From Pseudomonas anguilliseptica (lineage in GTDB: Bacteria; Pseudomonadota; Gammaproteobacteria; Pseudomonadales; Pseudomonadaceae), in contig NZ_JAEIOI010000005.1 in the NCBI RefSeq assembly GCF_021375795.1, positions 62,001 to 126,000 on the forward strand: 64,000 bases of DNA, given 5' to 3'. The position numbers and the translations under genes were made by a program. Positions 8,677 through 17,316 of the stretch are shown in pieces (positions within the stretch are counted from its first letter, which is position 1; each line of letters starts with the position of its first letter). The notes under the pieces were generated by a model. That model had not been told where the DNA came from. It worked only from the letters and a program-made list of their open reading frames with translations, and did no database searches.

Positions 8677-9513
8677 TCAGGCGGCCAGTTCGTGGACGGC
8701 CAACTGGTAAGCGGTGTATTTGCGGATATTGATCACGCCGGTGTCGAACATCAGGTACTGGCCCTTGATACCCAGCAGTGTGCCTTCGGCCAGCGGACTC
8801 TTGTCCAGATTGAAGCTGGTGATCTTCGCCGGATAGGCCTCAATCGGATAGCTGATCTGCACCACCGGCTGATCACTGAGCGGCTGAATGGCCTGGATGC
8901 CAAAACGTTGCTGCAACTCAGTCAGGCCAGTACCGCATGTGGCAAACAGCTGCTCACGTACGGCCAGCAGATCGACTGGCGAGGCGTCGCCCTTGAGCAG
9001 CGCACGCCAGTTGGTTTTATCCGCCACCTGGCTGCGCAGCAGGTCTTCAACAAAGCCGGACTGCTGACGGGTGGCGACGCGCAGAATCGGCAGCGCTTGC
9101 GTCGCGCCCTGGTCGATCCAGCGTGTAGGAATTTGCGTGGCGCGGGTGATGCCCACCTTGATGCCACTGGAGTTGGCCAGGTAGACCACATGATCGGTCA
9201 TGCAGAACTGCTCGCCCCAGCTCGGCTCGCGGCAGGTACCGGCCTCATAGTGGCAACGCTCCGGGCTCATGATGCAGACGTCGCACTGTGCCAGCTTCTG
9301 CATGCAGGGGTAGCAGTAACCCTGACTGAAACTGCTTTTGGTCTTGCGTCCACAGTGGGTGCAATGAATTGCACCCAGGTATTCCAGGCGCAGGGTCTTG
9401 CCGATCAGCGGGTTGACCGGCAACAGCTCATCGCCCAGGCGAAAGCTGTACTGCACCGGCGCATCCAACTGCGCCGCCATTTTGCTCAGGGCACCACGGG
9501 CCAACTCGCTCAT
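8677..9513 (-). CDS. DUF2797 domain protein with cysteine-rich (zinc-finger-like) segment
   Basis: I chose ATG at 9513 (MSELARG), which overlaps the TGA of the upstream yeaC-like gene by one base, giving 278 residues. The frame extends further upstream only by overlapping yeaC. Residues about 50-90 hold paired cysteines (CTHCG, CYPCM, CDVC, then C and C-x-x-x-x-H), consistent with zinc binding. The middle (VYLANSSGIKVGITRATQIPTRWIDQG) resembles the GIY-YIG-like core described for DUF2797: a YLA/GIKVGIT pattern followed by an Arg. Function is unknown. Coupling with YeaC is conserved in pseudomonads as I recall. Confidence 0.85.
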   Translation of the reverse strand: MSELARGALSKMAAQLDAPVQYSFRLGDELLPVNPLIGKTLRLEYLGAIHCTHCGRKTKSSFSQGYCYPCMQKLAQCDVCIMSPERCHYEAGTCREPSWGEQFCMTDHVVYLANSSGIKVGITRATQIPTRWIDQGATQALPILRVATRQQSGFVEDLLRSQVADKTNWRALLKGDASPVDLLAVREQLFATCGTGLTELQQRFGIQAIQPLSDQPVVQISYPIEAYPAKITSFNLDKSPLAEGTLLGIKGQYLMFDTGVINIRKYTAYQLAVHELAA

Positions 9514-9776
9514 CAGTGCAGGGTATCCGAGGACTTGAACAACAGATTGGGGATCGGCTCGGACTTGGAGCTGCATTCCTGCGGGCCCATGTAACCAATG
9601 CGCTCTTCTTCCGGCAGATTCTGGATTTCCCAGGCAATCAAGGCCTGCAACGTCAGCTCTTTCTGCTCCTGAGTCAGCTTGCGGCCATCCGGCCATTTGC
9701 CGATTTCCACGGCCAGTTTGAGGTTCTGATAAATCTCAGGGGTGATGTTTTCAATCGCTTCGAGAAAGGACGACAT
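9513..9776 (-). CDS. YeaC-like DUF1315 family protein
   Basis: The chosen start is MSSFLEAIENITPEIY at 9776, giving 87 residues; the upstream Met at 9794 is less likely. The sequence has the DUF1315 pattern (ITPEIYQNLKLAVEIGKWPDGRKLT, quoted in parts: ITPEIYQNL and GKWPDGRKLT) and an acidic EEERIGY segment. It is a small soluble protein of unknown function. Its stop overlaps the start of the DUF2797 gene by one base, so the two are translationally coupled. Confidence 0.85.
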   Translation of the reverse strand: MSSFLEAIENITPEIYQNLKLAVEIGKWPDGRKLTQEQKELTLQALIAWEIQNLPEEERIGYMGPQECSSKSEPIPNLLFKSSDTLH

Positions 9777-9822
9777 ACGCGCCTCCAAATGCAAAGTGGC
9801 AGTTTACCAGCCTGTAGAAGAA

Positions 9823-10692
9823 CTAACTGTTTCGCCGACGCGCCAGTGCACCACCGAGCAGCCCGCTCAGGCAACCGGCGAGCAGGCCGCCGACGTGCGC
9901 AGCATTGGCAATTGCGCCGAATTGCAGCAGCTCAAAGATGCCAGTCATACAAATCAACAGCCAGGCCAGCATCATCACCAATACTCCTGGCGGCAAACGG
10001 TATGCTGGGGTTGGCGCCAGGCGCTGGAAGATCCAGCAATGCCCGAGCAGGCCATACAGCACCCCAGACAGGCCACCAAACAGCGAAGGACCGGCGTGCA
10101 GGTATTGGGCGAAACTGGCCGCGAGGCTAAACAGCAGGGTCAGGCCCAACAGCATTACAGCACCCTGACGCGCCTCAATCCGCCGACCCAGCTCCCAGTA
10201 CCAGAGGGTGTTCATCGCCAGATGAAGGATGCCAAAGTGAATCAGCATCGGCGTCAGCAGCCGCCACCATTGGCCGCTGGCCAGTGTGTCGTTCAGGTAG
10301 CTGAAGTAGATGTAATCGCCCTGCACGCGGTAGTCGACAAAGCTGAGCCAGCTGACCGTCGCCAGGTTATCGCCGAGCAAGGTGATAGCGGCTGCAATAA
10401 AGGTCAGCAACAGTACAGCAGCCGTCATGCGACTGGCTTTCAGCTGCTGGACAAAGCCCGGAGCGGCCTCTGCAGAAGCCGGTGACGGCTCAAGCACCAC
10501 CCCGGCATCGCCCTGCGGGTAGCGCCCATAGAGTTCGCGCACTTGTTCGGCCAGTTGCTCGCCAGGCACCCAGAGCACTTGCTCGCCCGCTTCCTCCGCA
10601 ACCCGGTGCGGCACCTGCAAACGCTGCAACAAACTAATAAAACCCGTCAGATCAACATGCTCAGGCAAACGCATTGCCGCGACAGCAGTCAT
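9823..10692 (-). CDS. Rhomboid-family intramembrane serine protease (GlpG-like)
   Basis: The 289-residue protein has an N-terminal cytosolic domain of about 85 residues and then six hydrophobic segments. Rhomboid catalytic features are intact: nucleophile Ser209 in GGLSGV, His266 in AAHVGGLLAG, and the oxyanion-side H/N motif HLAMN (His157, Asn161). It cleaves transmembrane substrates within the inner membrane. The start ATG overlaps the TGA of the upstream metallophosphoesterase gene by 4 bp (ATGA), which supports this start and an operon with it and nadK. Confidence 0.9.
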   Translation of the reverse strand: MTAVAAMRLPEHVDLTGFISLLQRLQVPHRVAEEAGEQVLWVPGEQLAEQVRELYGRYPQGDAGVVLEPSPASAEAAPGFVQQLKASRMTAAVLLLTFIAAAITLLGDNLATVSWLSFVDYRVQGDYIYFSYLNDTLASGQWWRLLTPMLIHFGILHLAMNTLWYWELGRRIEARQGAVMLLGLTLLFSLAASFAQYLHAGPSLFGGLSGVLYGLLGHCWIFQRLAPTPAYRLPPGVLVMMLAWLLICMTGIFELLQFGAIANAAHVGGLLAGCLSGLLGGALARRRNS

Positions 10693-11666
10693 GGCCGCGC
10701 CTCCGGGCTGTCGACATCAACCCAGACAAACTTGCTGGCATCCAGACGCGTTTCCTGGTCGAGGCGATAGGCCACCAGTTTGCCGTTAAGCACGGCGCTG
10801 TAGTCCAGACAGGCCAGGTTGCTGCGAATCGGTGCGGGTTTACCACTGCGCCAATAATGCCCCACAAACAGTAGCGGTTGATCGGCGCCGTATTTGAGCA
10901 ACTCGCCCTTCTGCATTTCACTCAATGGCATCTGCGCTGCCAGCTCTGGTAGCGCATCGGGCTGGAAGACGATATCACCGTAGGTCTGCGGATCCTCTTC
11001 CCAGAACTTGGTGCGAAAGTGCGCGCGGGTAAAACCGTCATCACTGGTCAGGGTCATGCCATGCGGCAGGCGCATATCAGTGCCACGCAGCAGGCGATCC
11101 AGCGCGGTATTGGCAAAGCTGCCATGCACAGCCGCGGCCTGGAGAAAATGCTCATCGATACAGCCATCGGCAAACTGCGCACGCAGCGGCTCGATCAGGC
11201 TGTCATCCCAGCAGGCGTGCACCACGCGGAAACGCCCGGCATCGATAAACAGCGGCAACTCGTAGAACCAGTCAAGAAACGCCTGCCACTCCGCCGGGTA
11301 GGCATCAAACTGCTCCAGGGTTTCCTTGATCAGCCGCGCATGCCGTGGCGTGTGCTCACGGACAAACTGTCGACCGCTGCCCGGTGCCGCCGGAGTGCTC
11401 CAGCCCAGGGCATTGAACTCGTGATTGCCCATGATGCACAGCGCTTGCCCGGCGTTGACCATGTCACGCACCAGGTGCAGCGTCTCGCGAATCCGCGGGC
11501 CGCGGTCAACCAGATCACCGAGGAAGATCACCATGCGCTGCGGATGTCGCCAAACACCGGCCTGTAACCGATAACCCAGGGTGCTCAGCAGGCGCTCCAG
11601 CGTTTTCGCGCAGCCGTGAATATCACCGATCAGGTCGTAACCACGAGCGGGATCGAGGTGCATCAA
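10689..11666 (-). CDS. Calcineurin-like metallophosphoesterase (ApaH/PrpE-like)
   Basis: The 325-residue protein carries all metal-site motifs of the PPP-type phosphoesterase fold: GDIHG (Asp15, His17), GDLVDRG (Asp51) and GNHE (81-83). It is longer than bona fide ApaH (about 280) and diverges after the motifs, so the substrate (diadenosine tetraphosphate, phosphoprotein or another phosphate ester) is not settled. ATGA overlaps on both sides link it to nadK (upstream) and the rhomboid gene (downstream) in a tight three-gene operon. Confidence 0.85.
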   Translation of the reverse strand: MMHLDPARGYDLIGDIHGCAKTLERLLSTLGYRLQAGVWRHPQRMVIFLGDLVDRGPRIRETLHLVRDMVNAGQALCIMGNHEFNALGWSTPAAPGSGRQFVREHTPRHARLIKETLEQFDAYPAEWQAFLDWFYELPLFIDAGRFRVVHACWDDSLIEPLRAQFADGCIDEHFLQAAAVHGSFANTALDRLLRGTDMRLPHGMTLTSDDGFTRAHFRTKFWEEDPQTYGDIVFQPDALPELAAQMPLSEMQKGELLKYGADQPLLFVGHYWRSGKPAPIRSNLACLDYSAVLNGKLVAYRLDQETRLDASKFVWVDVDSPEARP

Positions 11667-12550
11667 TCCCCTCCTCCAAGCCGGCTACCCCAGCCGAGCT
11701 TGGTCCGGCAGACCTCGTAGTAGTTGTGATCCAGCGGGTGAATCAGGCGCAGCTTCTGCGGCCGCTTGGCCACCGTGATGGTGTCTCCCGGCGCACAGGT
11801 GAAGTGGTTCTGCCCGTCACAGGAAACCAGCGGGTAAATCTGCAGGTCCTTGGAGACGACGATTTTCAGCTCGCTGTTGGCATCCACCACAATCGGCCGG
11901 CTGGACAGGGTGTGCGGGTACATCGGCACGATGACGATGGCGTCCAGCTTGGGGTGCATGATCGGGCCGCCAGCCGACAGCGCATAGGCGGTAGAACCGG
12001 TCGGCGTGGCGATAATCAGACCGTCGGCCTTCTGGCTGCAAACGAACTGGCCGTCGATGTACAGCTCAAACTCGATCATCTTGGTGGATTTGCCAGGGTG
12101 CAGCACCACATCATTGAGTGCATCGCCCTGGCCAATGGCTTCGTCATTGCGCCGCACCTCGGCTTCCAGCAGAAAGCGGTTCTCGGTCAGGTAATGCCCT
12201 TCGAGCACCTGCGCAACCTTCACTTCCAGCTCATCGGGGCGAATATCGGTCAGAAAGCCCAGACTGCCCCGGTTGATCCCCAGCACCGGCACCTTGTGCC
12301 GCGCCAGAGCACGGGCAGCGCCCAGCATGCTGCCGTCGCCACCGACGACGATCACCAGGTCACAGACTTCACCGAGAATTTTGCGCGACGAGGTCTGCAA
12401 ACCGTGACCTGGTAGCACTTCAGCGATGGTGTCCTCGAGGATCACATGCAGATGACGAGCGAGCAGAAATTTCTTCAGCCGGCGAATGGTGTCGAGAACC
12501 TGGGTGCTGCCCAGTCGACCGATGATGCCGATATTACGAAATTGCTCCAT
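11663..12550 (-). CDS. nadK: NAD kinase
   Basis: This 295-residue enzyme phosphorylates NAD+ to NADP+ using ATP. The GGDG motif (about residues 70-73, GGDGSML) and the TPTGSTAYALSAGGP segment are diagnostic of NAD kinases, and the length matches Pseudomonas NadK. It is the first gene of an operon with the metallophosphoesterase and rhomboid genes, linked by an ATGA overlap. A 97-bp gap separates it from the divergent DUF1853 gene. Confidence 0.96.
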   Translation of the reverse strand: MEQFRNIGIIGRLGSTQVLDTIRRLKKFLLARHLHVILEDTIAEVLPGHGLQTSSRKILGEVCDLVIVVGGDGSMLGAARALARHKVPVLGINRGSLGFLTDIRPDELEVKVAQVLEGHYLTENRFLLEAEVRRNDEAIGQGDALNDVVLHPGKSTKMIEFELYIDGQFVCSQKADGLIIATPTGSTAYALSAGGPIMHPKLDAIVIVPMYPHTLSSRPIVVDANSELKIVVSKDLQIYPLVSCDGQNHFTCAPGDTITVAKRPQKLRLIHPLDHNYYEVCRTKLGWGSRLGGGD

Positions 12551-12647
12551 GGTGCTCCCGCCAGGCTCTGGATCTAGAGGCCCAGATTATGGGCGAAAGC
12601 CCATGGCAGCGGCAAACCGTAGGCCGGCTCTGCGCTATGCTCGCCAC

Positions 12648-13592
12648 ATGACGCCTTTTCCTTCACTCACTGACCTGCCCTCGCAACTGTGCCAACCTGC
12701 CGTGCGCGACCTGGCCTGGGCGCTGCTTTCACCGCCCTTGCTGGCGCAGACTGCCTGGCCACAGCGTTACCCGCTTAAAGCCAGTAGCTGGAGCCAACAA
12801 CCGGGGGGGCTGGCTGACTGGTTACTGAGCCTGGACACAGACAGCCAACCCCTGCAGCAATGGTTGAGCCAAAGCTCGGTGCGCCGTTTGGGGTTGTACT
12901 ACGAACGCCTCTGGCAGTTCGCTCTGCATGCCGCGCCGGGTATCGAGGTGTTGGCGGCCAACCTGCCCATCCGCCAGCAAGGTCACACCCTGGGTGAGCT
13001 GGATATGCTGCTGCGTGACGAAGAAGGCGTGCACCACCTTGAACTGGCGATCAAGCTCTATCTAGGACAACAGCAGGCCAGCGGTAATGATCTGTCGAAC
13101 TGGCTCGGCCCGGGCAGTCACGACCGCCTGGACCTCAAACTGGCGCACCTGGGCCAGCATCAGTTGCCACTATCAGCCCGCCCCGAAGCCCAGCAGCGGC
13201 TGGCGGAACTGAATATCCAACGCCCCCAGGCAGCGTTGTGGCTTGGCGGTTACCTGTTCTCACCCTGGCAGCAGCCCTACACCACCCCCCTGGCCGGCAA
13301 TCCCGCGCACCTGCGTGGGCGCTGGTTGCATCGCGCCGACTGGGTGCACTTTGCCGCGCAGCACGACGGCCATTGGCAGCCGTTGGAGCGGCATGCCTGG
13401 CTGGCGCCCGCACGTATCGAAGAAGCACAACGATGGTCGCGCGAGGCGTTCACGCAATGGTTGGCGACGCTGCCTGCAGACGCCAACGCGCAGCTGCTCG
13501 TACGCTTGGTCGAAAGTTCGGAGCACAGCTGGCAGGAAGCTGAACGGGTGTTTCTGGTCAATGACCATTGGCCGACGCAGCCGGCCAGCTAG
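12648..13592 (+). CDS. DUF1853 family protein
   Basis: I chose ATG at 12648 (MTPFPSLTDLPSQ), since upstream codons fall in the nadK promoter region; this gives 314 residues. The pattern matches DUF1853: an N-terminal LRDLAW-like segment (VRDLAWALLSPPLL), RRLGLYYERLWQFAL, then GELDMLLRDEEGVHHLELAIKLYLG. The conserved D...E-x-A/L-K arrangement (LDMLL, HLELAIK) resembles a PD-(D/E)XK-type nuclease core, so a nuclease-like fold is possible but untested. No export signal. It converges with the next gene, stop to stop only 1 bp apart. Confidence 0.8.
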   Translation: MTPFPSLTDLPSQLCQPAVRDLAWALLSPPLLAQTAWPQRYPLKASSWSQQPGGLADWLLSLDTDSQPLQQWLSQSSVRRLGLYYERLWQFALHAAPGIEVLAANLPIRQQGHTLGELDMLLRDEEGVHHLELAIKLYLGQQQASGNDLSNWLGPGSHDRLDLKLAHLGQHQLPLSARPEAQQRLAELNIQRPQAALWLGGYLFSPWQQPYTTPLAGNPAHLRGRWLHRADWVHFAAQHDGHWQPLERHAWLAPARIEEAQRWSREAFTQWLATLPADANAQLLVRLVESSEHSWQEAERVFLVNDHWPTQPAS

Positions 13593-13593
13593 T

Positions 13594-14703
13594 TCAGCGG
13601 CTACGCTCGGTGCGGCCACCAGAGCGTGCCAGGTAGCCCGAGCCGCTTTCGCACAGTAATGCATCACGCTGCACCGCCGGCAAAGCATCCACTCCATCGC
13701 GCAGGGCATAGGCGCTGTACCCCAGCTGCGACAGCAGAAACACGGCGCTGCTGCTGCGCTTGCCGCTGTCGCAGTAGCACAGGTAGGTGCGCTGTTTGTC
13801 GAGCAAGCGGGCCTTCAGGCGCAGCAACTGCAAGGGCATATTCAACGATTGCAGCGCATGGGCACGCTCGTATTCATCCTGCAGGCGCACATCCAGCCAT
13901 TGCGCCCCCGCAGCCAGCAAACGCGAGGCCTCACCCAGCGACACCTCATCGACCACTGGAGCCTTGAGCAAGGCGAAGAAATCCTGACGATCAAGACGCA
14001 GCACCGTACCGTCTTCCAGCATGGTGACCGTGGCATTGCGCGGGCTGTCGGCCAGCAGGGCTTCTTCACCAAAACAGGCGCCGATCTCCAGTTCAGCCAA
14101 CACCTGCTGAGCACTGCCGGCACCACGAATCACTTCGGCACGACCGTTCTTCAGGAAGTAGCAACTGTCGCCCGCGCCACCCTCCTGCAACACAGTGCTG
14201 CCTGCCGGCAACTCGATGCGCTGCAAGCGTTCGAGCATCGCACGCACATTGGAAGGCGGGACCTTGGCAAACAGCGGGTTTTCCAACAGCCGCTCCAACC
14301 ACTCGACTTCCTCATGGTTCTGCCCCAGTTCCAGCAGCAGGTCCTGATAGGCCAGACGCCAGGTCAGCAGACGGTTGAGGGTCGCAGTATCCAGCGCCAA
14401 CACGCTGACATCGGTCAGCGCCCGCGCTTCATGCAGGCGCGGCAAACTTGGCGACAACGGGTGGCAGCTGGCTTCACTGCCAGCCTGCAAGCGCTGCTCC
14501 TGGCCATCAACCGACTGCAGCAGCAATTCACCCGCCAGCAGATAATACGTCAGGCGGGCCTGATCCCCGGGCCGAAACAGCAACTGCCCCGCCAGCAAAG
14601 GCTGCGGAATCAATTGTGCACGCAGCTCACGCCATTGCTGCTCTGACAGCACATTGAGTGGCGTCAGGCTGCGTAGCTGCTCGGGGTTAAGGGGTTCGCT
14701 CAT
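13594..14703 (-). CDS. Double cyclic-nucleotide-binding domain and rhodanese fusion protein
   Basis: In this 369-residue protein, residues about 20-110 form a degenerate CNB domain and residues about 145-250 a second one with an intact phosphate-binding cassette (FGEEALLADSPRNATV, 211-226; Glu213 and Arg222 are the usual ligand contacts). Residues about 255-345 form a rhodanese domain with Cys311 in the loop CDSGKRS. It looks like a cyclic-nucleotide-gated sulfurtransferase, phosphatase-like or persulfide sensor enzyme in the cytoplasm. Ligand and substrate are unknown. It is convergent with the DUF1853 gene and follows the PLP-enzyme gene on the same strand by 27 bp. Confidence 0.88.
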   Translation of the reverse strand: MSEPLNPEQLRSLTPLNVLSEQQWRELRAQLIPQPLLAGQLLFRPGDQARLTYYLLAGELLLQSVDGQEQRLQAGSEASCHPLSPSLPRLHEARALTDVSVLALDTATLNRLLTWRLAYQDLLLELGQNHEEVEWLERLLENPLFAKVPPSNVRAMLERLQRIELPAGSTVLQEGGAGDSCYFLKNGRAEVIRGAGSAQQVLAELEIGACFGEEALLADSPRNATVTMLEDGTVLRLDRQDFFALLKAPVVDEVSLGEASRLLAAGAQWLDVRLQDEYERAHALQSLNMPLQLLRLKARLLDKQRTYLCYCDSGKRSSSAVFLLSQLGYSAYALRDGVDALPAVQRDALLCESGSGYLARSGGRTERSR

Positions 14704-14730
14704 GGAATATCCAGGCTCCGCTGGTGGAAT

Positions 14731-15678
14731 TCAGTGTAGCCGCGTTACGTCTGTGTGCTGCAACAACGCCGCTGCCCGGCCCTGCAAGCCGCCAGTATGG
14801 ACGAACACCAGGCGGCTGCCGCGAGCAAAGTAACCGGCCTCGACCTGCTGGCGCAACGCCATTAATGCCTTGGCGGTATACAGTGGTTCCAACGCTATAC
14901 CGCTGGCGAGCTCACTGGCCTGCATAAAAGCCAGCAAAGCGTCATCTACCCGCGCGAAGCCGCCTCGGCAGGCGTCATGCAGGTGGTAGCGCCCTACCGC
15001 CTGCCCGGCCGCCTGCACAATGGCCTGCACCTGCTGTTCGACACCATGATCGGCCGGCACGGCCAAGGCCGCATGCACGGGTCGCGCAGCTGCCTCCCCC
15101 AGTAGCAGGCCGGCCAGGGTGGTTCCGGTTCCGGCCGCCAGCCACCATGCGTCATAGTCATCCCAACCCAGAGCGGGCAACTGCTCGCGCACCTGCTGTA
15201 CCAGGCACATGCAACCCAACGCGCCCGACAGGCCACCACCACCTTCCGGCAGCGTATAGAAATGTGGGTATTGCGCCTGCCAGGGCAACCAGAAGTCGGC
15301 CGCATGCCGAGCGCGATAACCGGCATAACCCAACCAATGCAGCTGCATACCAAATGCCTGCAGGTCACTGACCGTTGGTGTTTGTTGCGGATGGCCGCGC
15401 AACAGTCCGACCGTGTTAAATGCAAAGCGCTTACCGGCGGCAGCCAGAGCATGCAGATGGTTGGAATGAGCGCCGCCCAGGCTGATCACGCCGGCAGCAT
15501 CACTGGCCTGAGCAGCCGCCAGATGCTGGGACAGCTTGAACCACTTATTGCCGCTGATCAGCGGGTCCAGCAGATCCAGACGCAGTACCGCCAGCTCAAC
15601 CCCGGCGGCCTGAGCCCAGTCCAGCGGCAATGGCTGCAAAGGCGCACGGGGCGCCCAGTCAGGCAGGACGACAGGCAA
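14731..15678 (-). CDS. PLP-dependent ACC deaminase / D-cysteine desulfhydrase family enzyme
   Basis: The 315-residue fold-type II PLP enzyme has the lysine motif GNKWFKL (about 43-49) and the Ser-Asn-His motif GGAHSNH (68-74). Family members release ammonia and an oxoacid from ACC or D-cysteine; which substrate applies cannot be read here. The start appears to be TTG at 15678, 2 bp after the TAA of the upstream coiled-coil gene; there is no in-frame ATG before the conserved core, so coupled re-initiation is likely. It is followed by the CNB-rhodanese gene, a suggestive sulfur-related pairing. Confidence 0.82.
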   Translation of the reverse strand: MPVVLPDWAPRAPLQPLPLDWAQAAGVELAVLRLDLLDPLISGNKWFKLSQHLAAAQASDAAGVISLGGAHSNHLHALAAAGKRFAFNTVGLLRGHPQQTPTVSDLQAFGMQLHWLGYAGYRARHAADFWLPWQAQYPHFYTLPEGGGGLSGALGCMCLVQQVREQLPALGWDDYDAWWLAAGTGTTLAGLLLGEAAARPVHAALAVPADHGVEQQVQAIVQAAGQAVGRYHLHDACRGGFARVDDALLAFMQASELASGIALEPLYTAKALMALRQQVEAGYFARGSRLVFVHTGGLQGRAAALLQHTDVTRLH

Positions 15679-15680
15679 GG

Positions 15681-17051
15681 TTAACTGACAGTACGCAAAC
15701 GGCTACTGGCCTTGTGCCGTGCACAGCAGTTGGATTCACCCAGGGCAAAGCGGCTGGGCGTGTCGATGCGGTCAATCGGGATGGCGCAGCGCTCGCCACT
15801 GGGCAGCAGCGCCTCACAACTGGGCTGCTGATAATGCGCCAGCCAGTGCCGGTATTGCTCTTCACTGACAAAACACTTGGCCGCGGCATAGGCCAACGGG
15901 TTGTCCTGATAGGTGGCGATATCCTGCAGTGGAATGGTCAAGTGACCGGCGCCTGGGTGGTAGACCACAAACACCACGCCGAGCTTGGCCAGACGCTCGA
16001 GAATCTGGTCGCCGCCCTGGCTGACCAGTTCGGTGTAGGCGCGTTTGAGCCGGTTGATCTCTTGCAGCGCCTGGGTGTCCTGCTCGCCACGGTAGGCCAG
16101 TTCGACGTCACGGATGGCAATCTGCTCTTTGTACTCAGCCACGGCAGCGGCAATCTTGGCCTGCATCTCGCTCTCGAACTGCGCACGCAGGCTATCCGTT
16201 TCACTGCGCCCATCACGCTCCAGCTCGCGCAGTTGTGCGGTCATTTCCTCGCGGGAACTCTGAAAACTGGCGGCCTGCGCGGCCAGCTGGGCCTTCAGTG
16301 CCGCGTTGTGTTCTTCCTGTTGGCGTAAGGCCTGATGCAGGCCATGAATCTGCGCCTGCAGATTCTTGCTCTGTTCATCACTGGTCAGTTTGAACTTGGC
16401 CAGTTCTTCCTCGTGCTGCTGGGTCAGACTGCTGATCCGCAGACGCTGCTGCTTAATCAGCTGCGCCGTTTTCAGGCGATGCTCCTGATCGAGCTTGTCA
16501 CTCGCCTTGACGGCTTCTTCCTGGGCCGCATCGGGGGCATACCACTTGTCTTCGGAGGCCATCTGCAGGCGCTCGGGGGCCACTGCCTGCGGCGCGTCTT
16601 CTTCGACCAGCAGCCCCAGGCTATTACGCTTGACCACATCACGCAGCAGAGCCAGGTCATTGTTGCCGGGCGTCAGACTTGGATCCCAGAGGTGCATCTG
16701 ATGCCAGGACACCGGGCACTGGCTACGGCAGGCCAGACGAATCGGCCCAGCACCCAGATCAGGACCGCGGCCAGCGCGTTCGGCCAAATGTTGCAAGGGG
16801 ATATTCCAGCCAGAGTCCGGAGCGCCCTTCTCGTCGAAATCCAGGTAGAAAAACACCAGCGCCTTGATCAACAGGCGTGGGTTGATCAGCGCGTAAGCCA
16901 CACGCATCTGCTGGTCAGCGAACTCCGGCATGTTCACCACACCGTCGAGCAGCGCTTCAAACTCGGGGAAGAACATTTGCTTGCAGATGCCGCCACGCTC
17001 ACTGAAGAACAGTACGGCCTCGACCATCTGCGGCTTGTTCTGCATGCTCAT
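15681..17051 (-). CDS. Conserved hypothetical protein with long central coiled coil
   Basis: I chose ATG at 17051 (MSMQNKPQM) because it has AGAGGA upstream; this gives 456 residues. The N-terminal ~130 residues form a globular domain (VEAVLFFSERGGICKQMFF). Residues about 185-335 are Glu/Gln/Lys/Arg-rich heptad-like sequence, a coiled coil. The C-terminal ~100 residues form a second domain ending in a Cys-rich patch (C-x9-C, then CC-x2-H) that could bind metal. It has no signal peptide or TM segment. I do not recognise a characterised family; a PA3091-like conserved pseudomonad protein is my best guess. It is translationally close to the PLP enzyme downstream. Confidence 0.75.
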   Translation of the reverse strand: MSMQNKPQMVEAVLFFSERGGICKQMFFPEFEALLDGVVNMPEFADQQMRVAYALINPRLLIKALVFFYLDFDEKGAPDSGWNIPLQHLAERAGRGPDLGAGPIRLACRSQCPVSWHQMHLWDPSLTPGNNDLALLRDVVKRNSLGLLVEEDAPQAVAPERLQMASEDKWYAPDAAQEEAVKASDKLDQEHRLKTAQLIKQQRLRISSLTQQHEEELAKFKLTSDEQSKNLQAQIHGLHQALRQQEEHNAALKAQLAAQAASFQSSREEMTAQLRELERDGRSETDSLRAQFESEMQAKIAAAVAEYKEQIAIRDVELAYRGEQDTQALQEINRLKRAYTELVSQGGDQILERLAKLGVVFVVYHPGAGHLTIPLQDIATYQDNPLAYAAAKCFVSEEQYRHWLAHYQQPSCEALLPSGERCAIPIDRIDTPSRFALGESNCCARHKASSRLRTVS

Positions 17052-17316
17052 CGGTTTTCCTCTAGGCCGAAACGGGACGCTCCGCTCAGCGCGTGGCAGG
17101 TCGTGCGTATGCTGCGCAAAAATTGGCGCACATGGCAAGACTGCCAACATTCTGACGGGTTAAGCAAGGCCCGTAGCGCAGGCAATGCACCCTTGTTCAG
17201 GCAAGTCTAGGGGAAAAACCAAGCCCAGCAATGTGACTGGGTTGGCAGTCGCCCTGCCCGCCGGCCGCGAAAAACCGGGCGACAGGGCGAAACTGTGATG
17301 GATTTGGTGCAACGCG

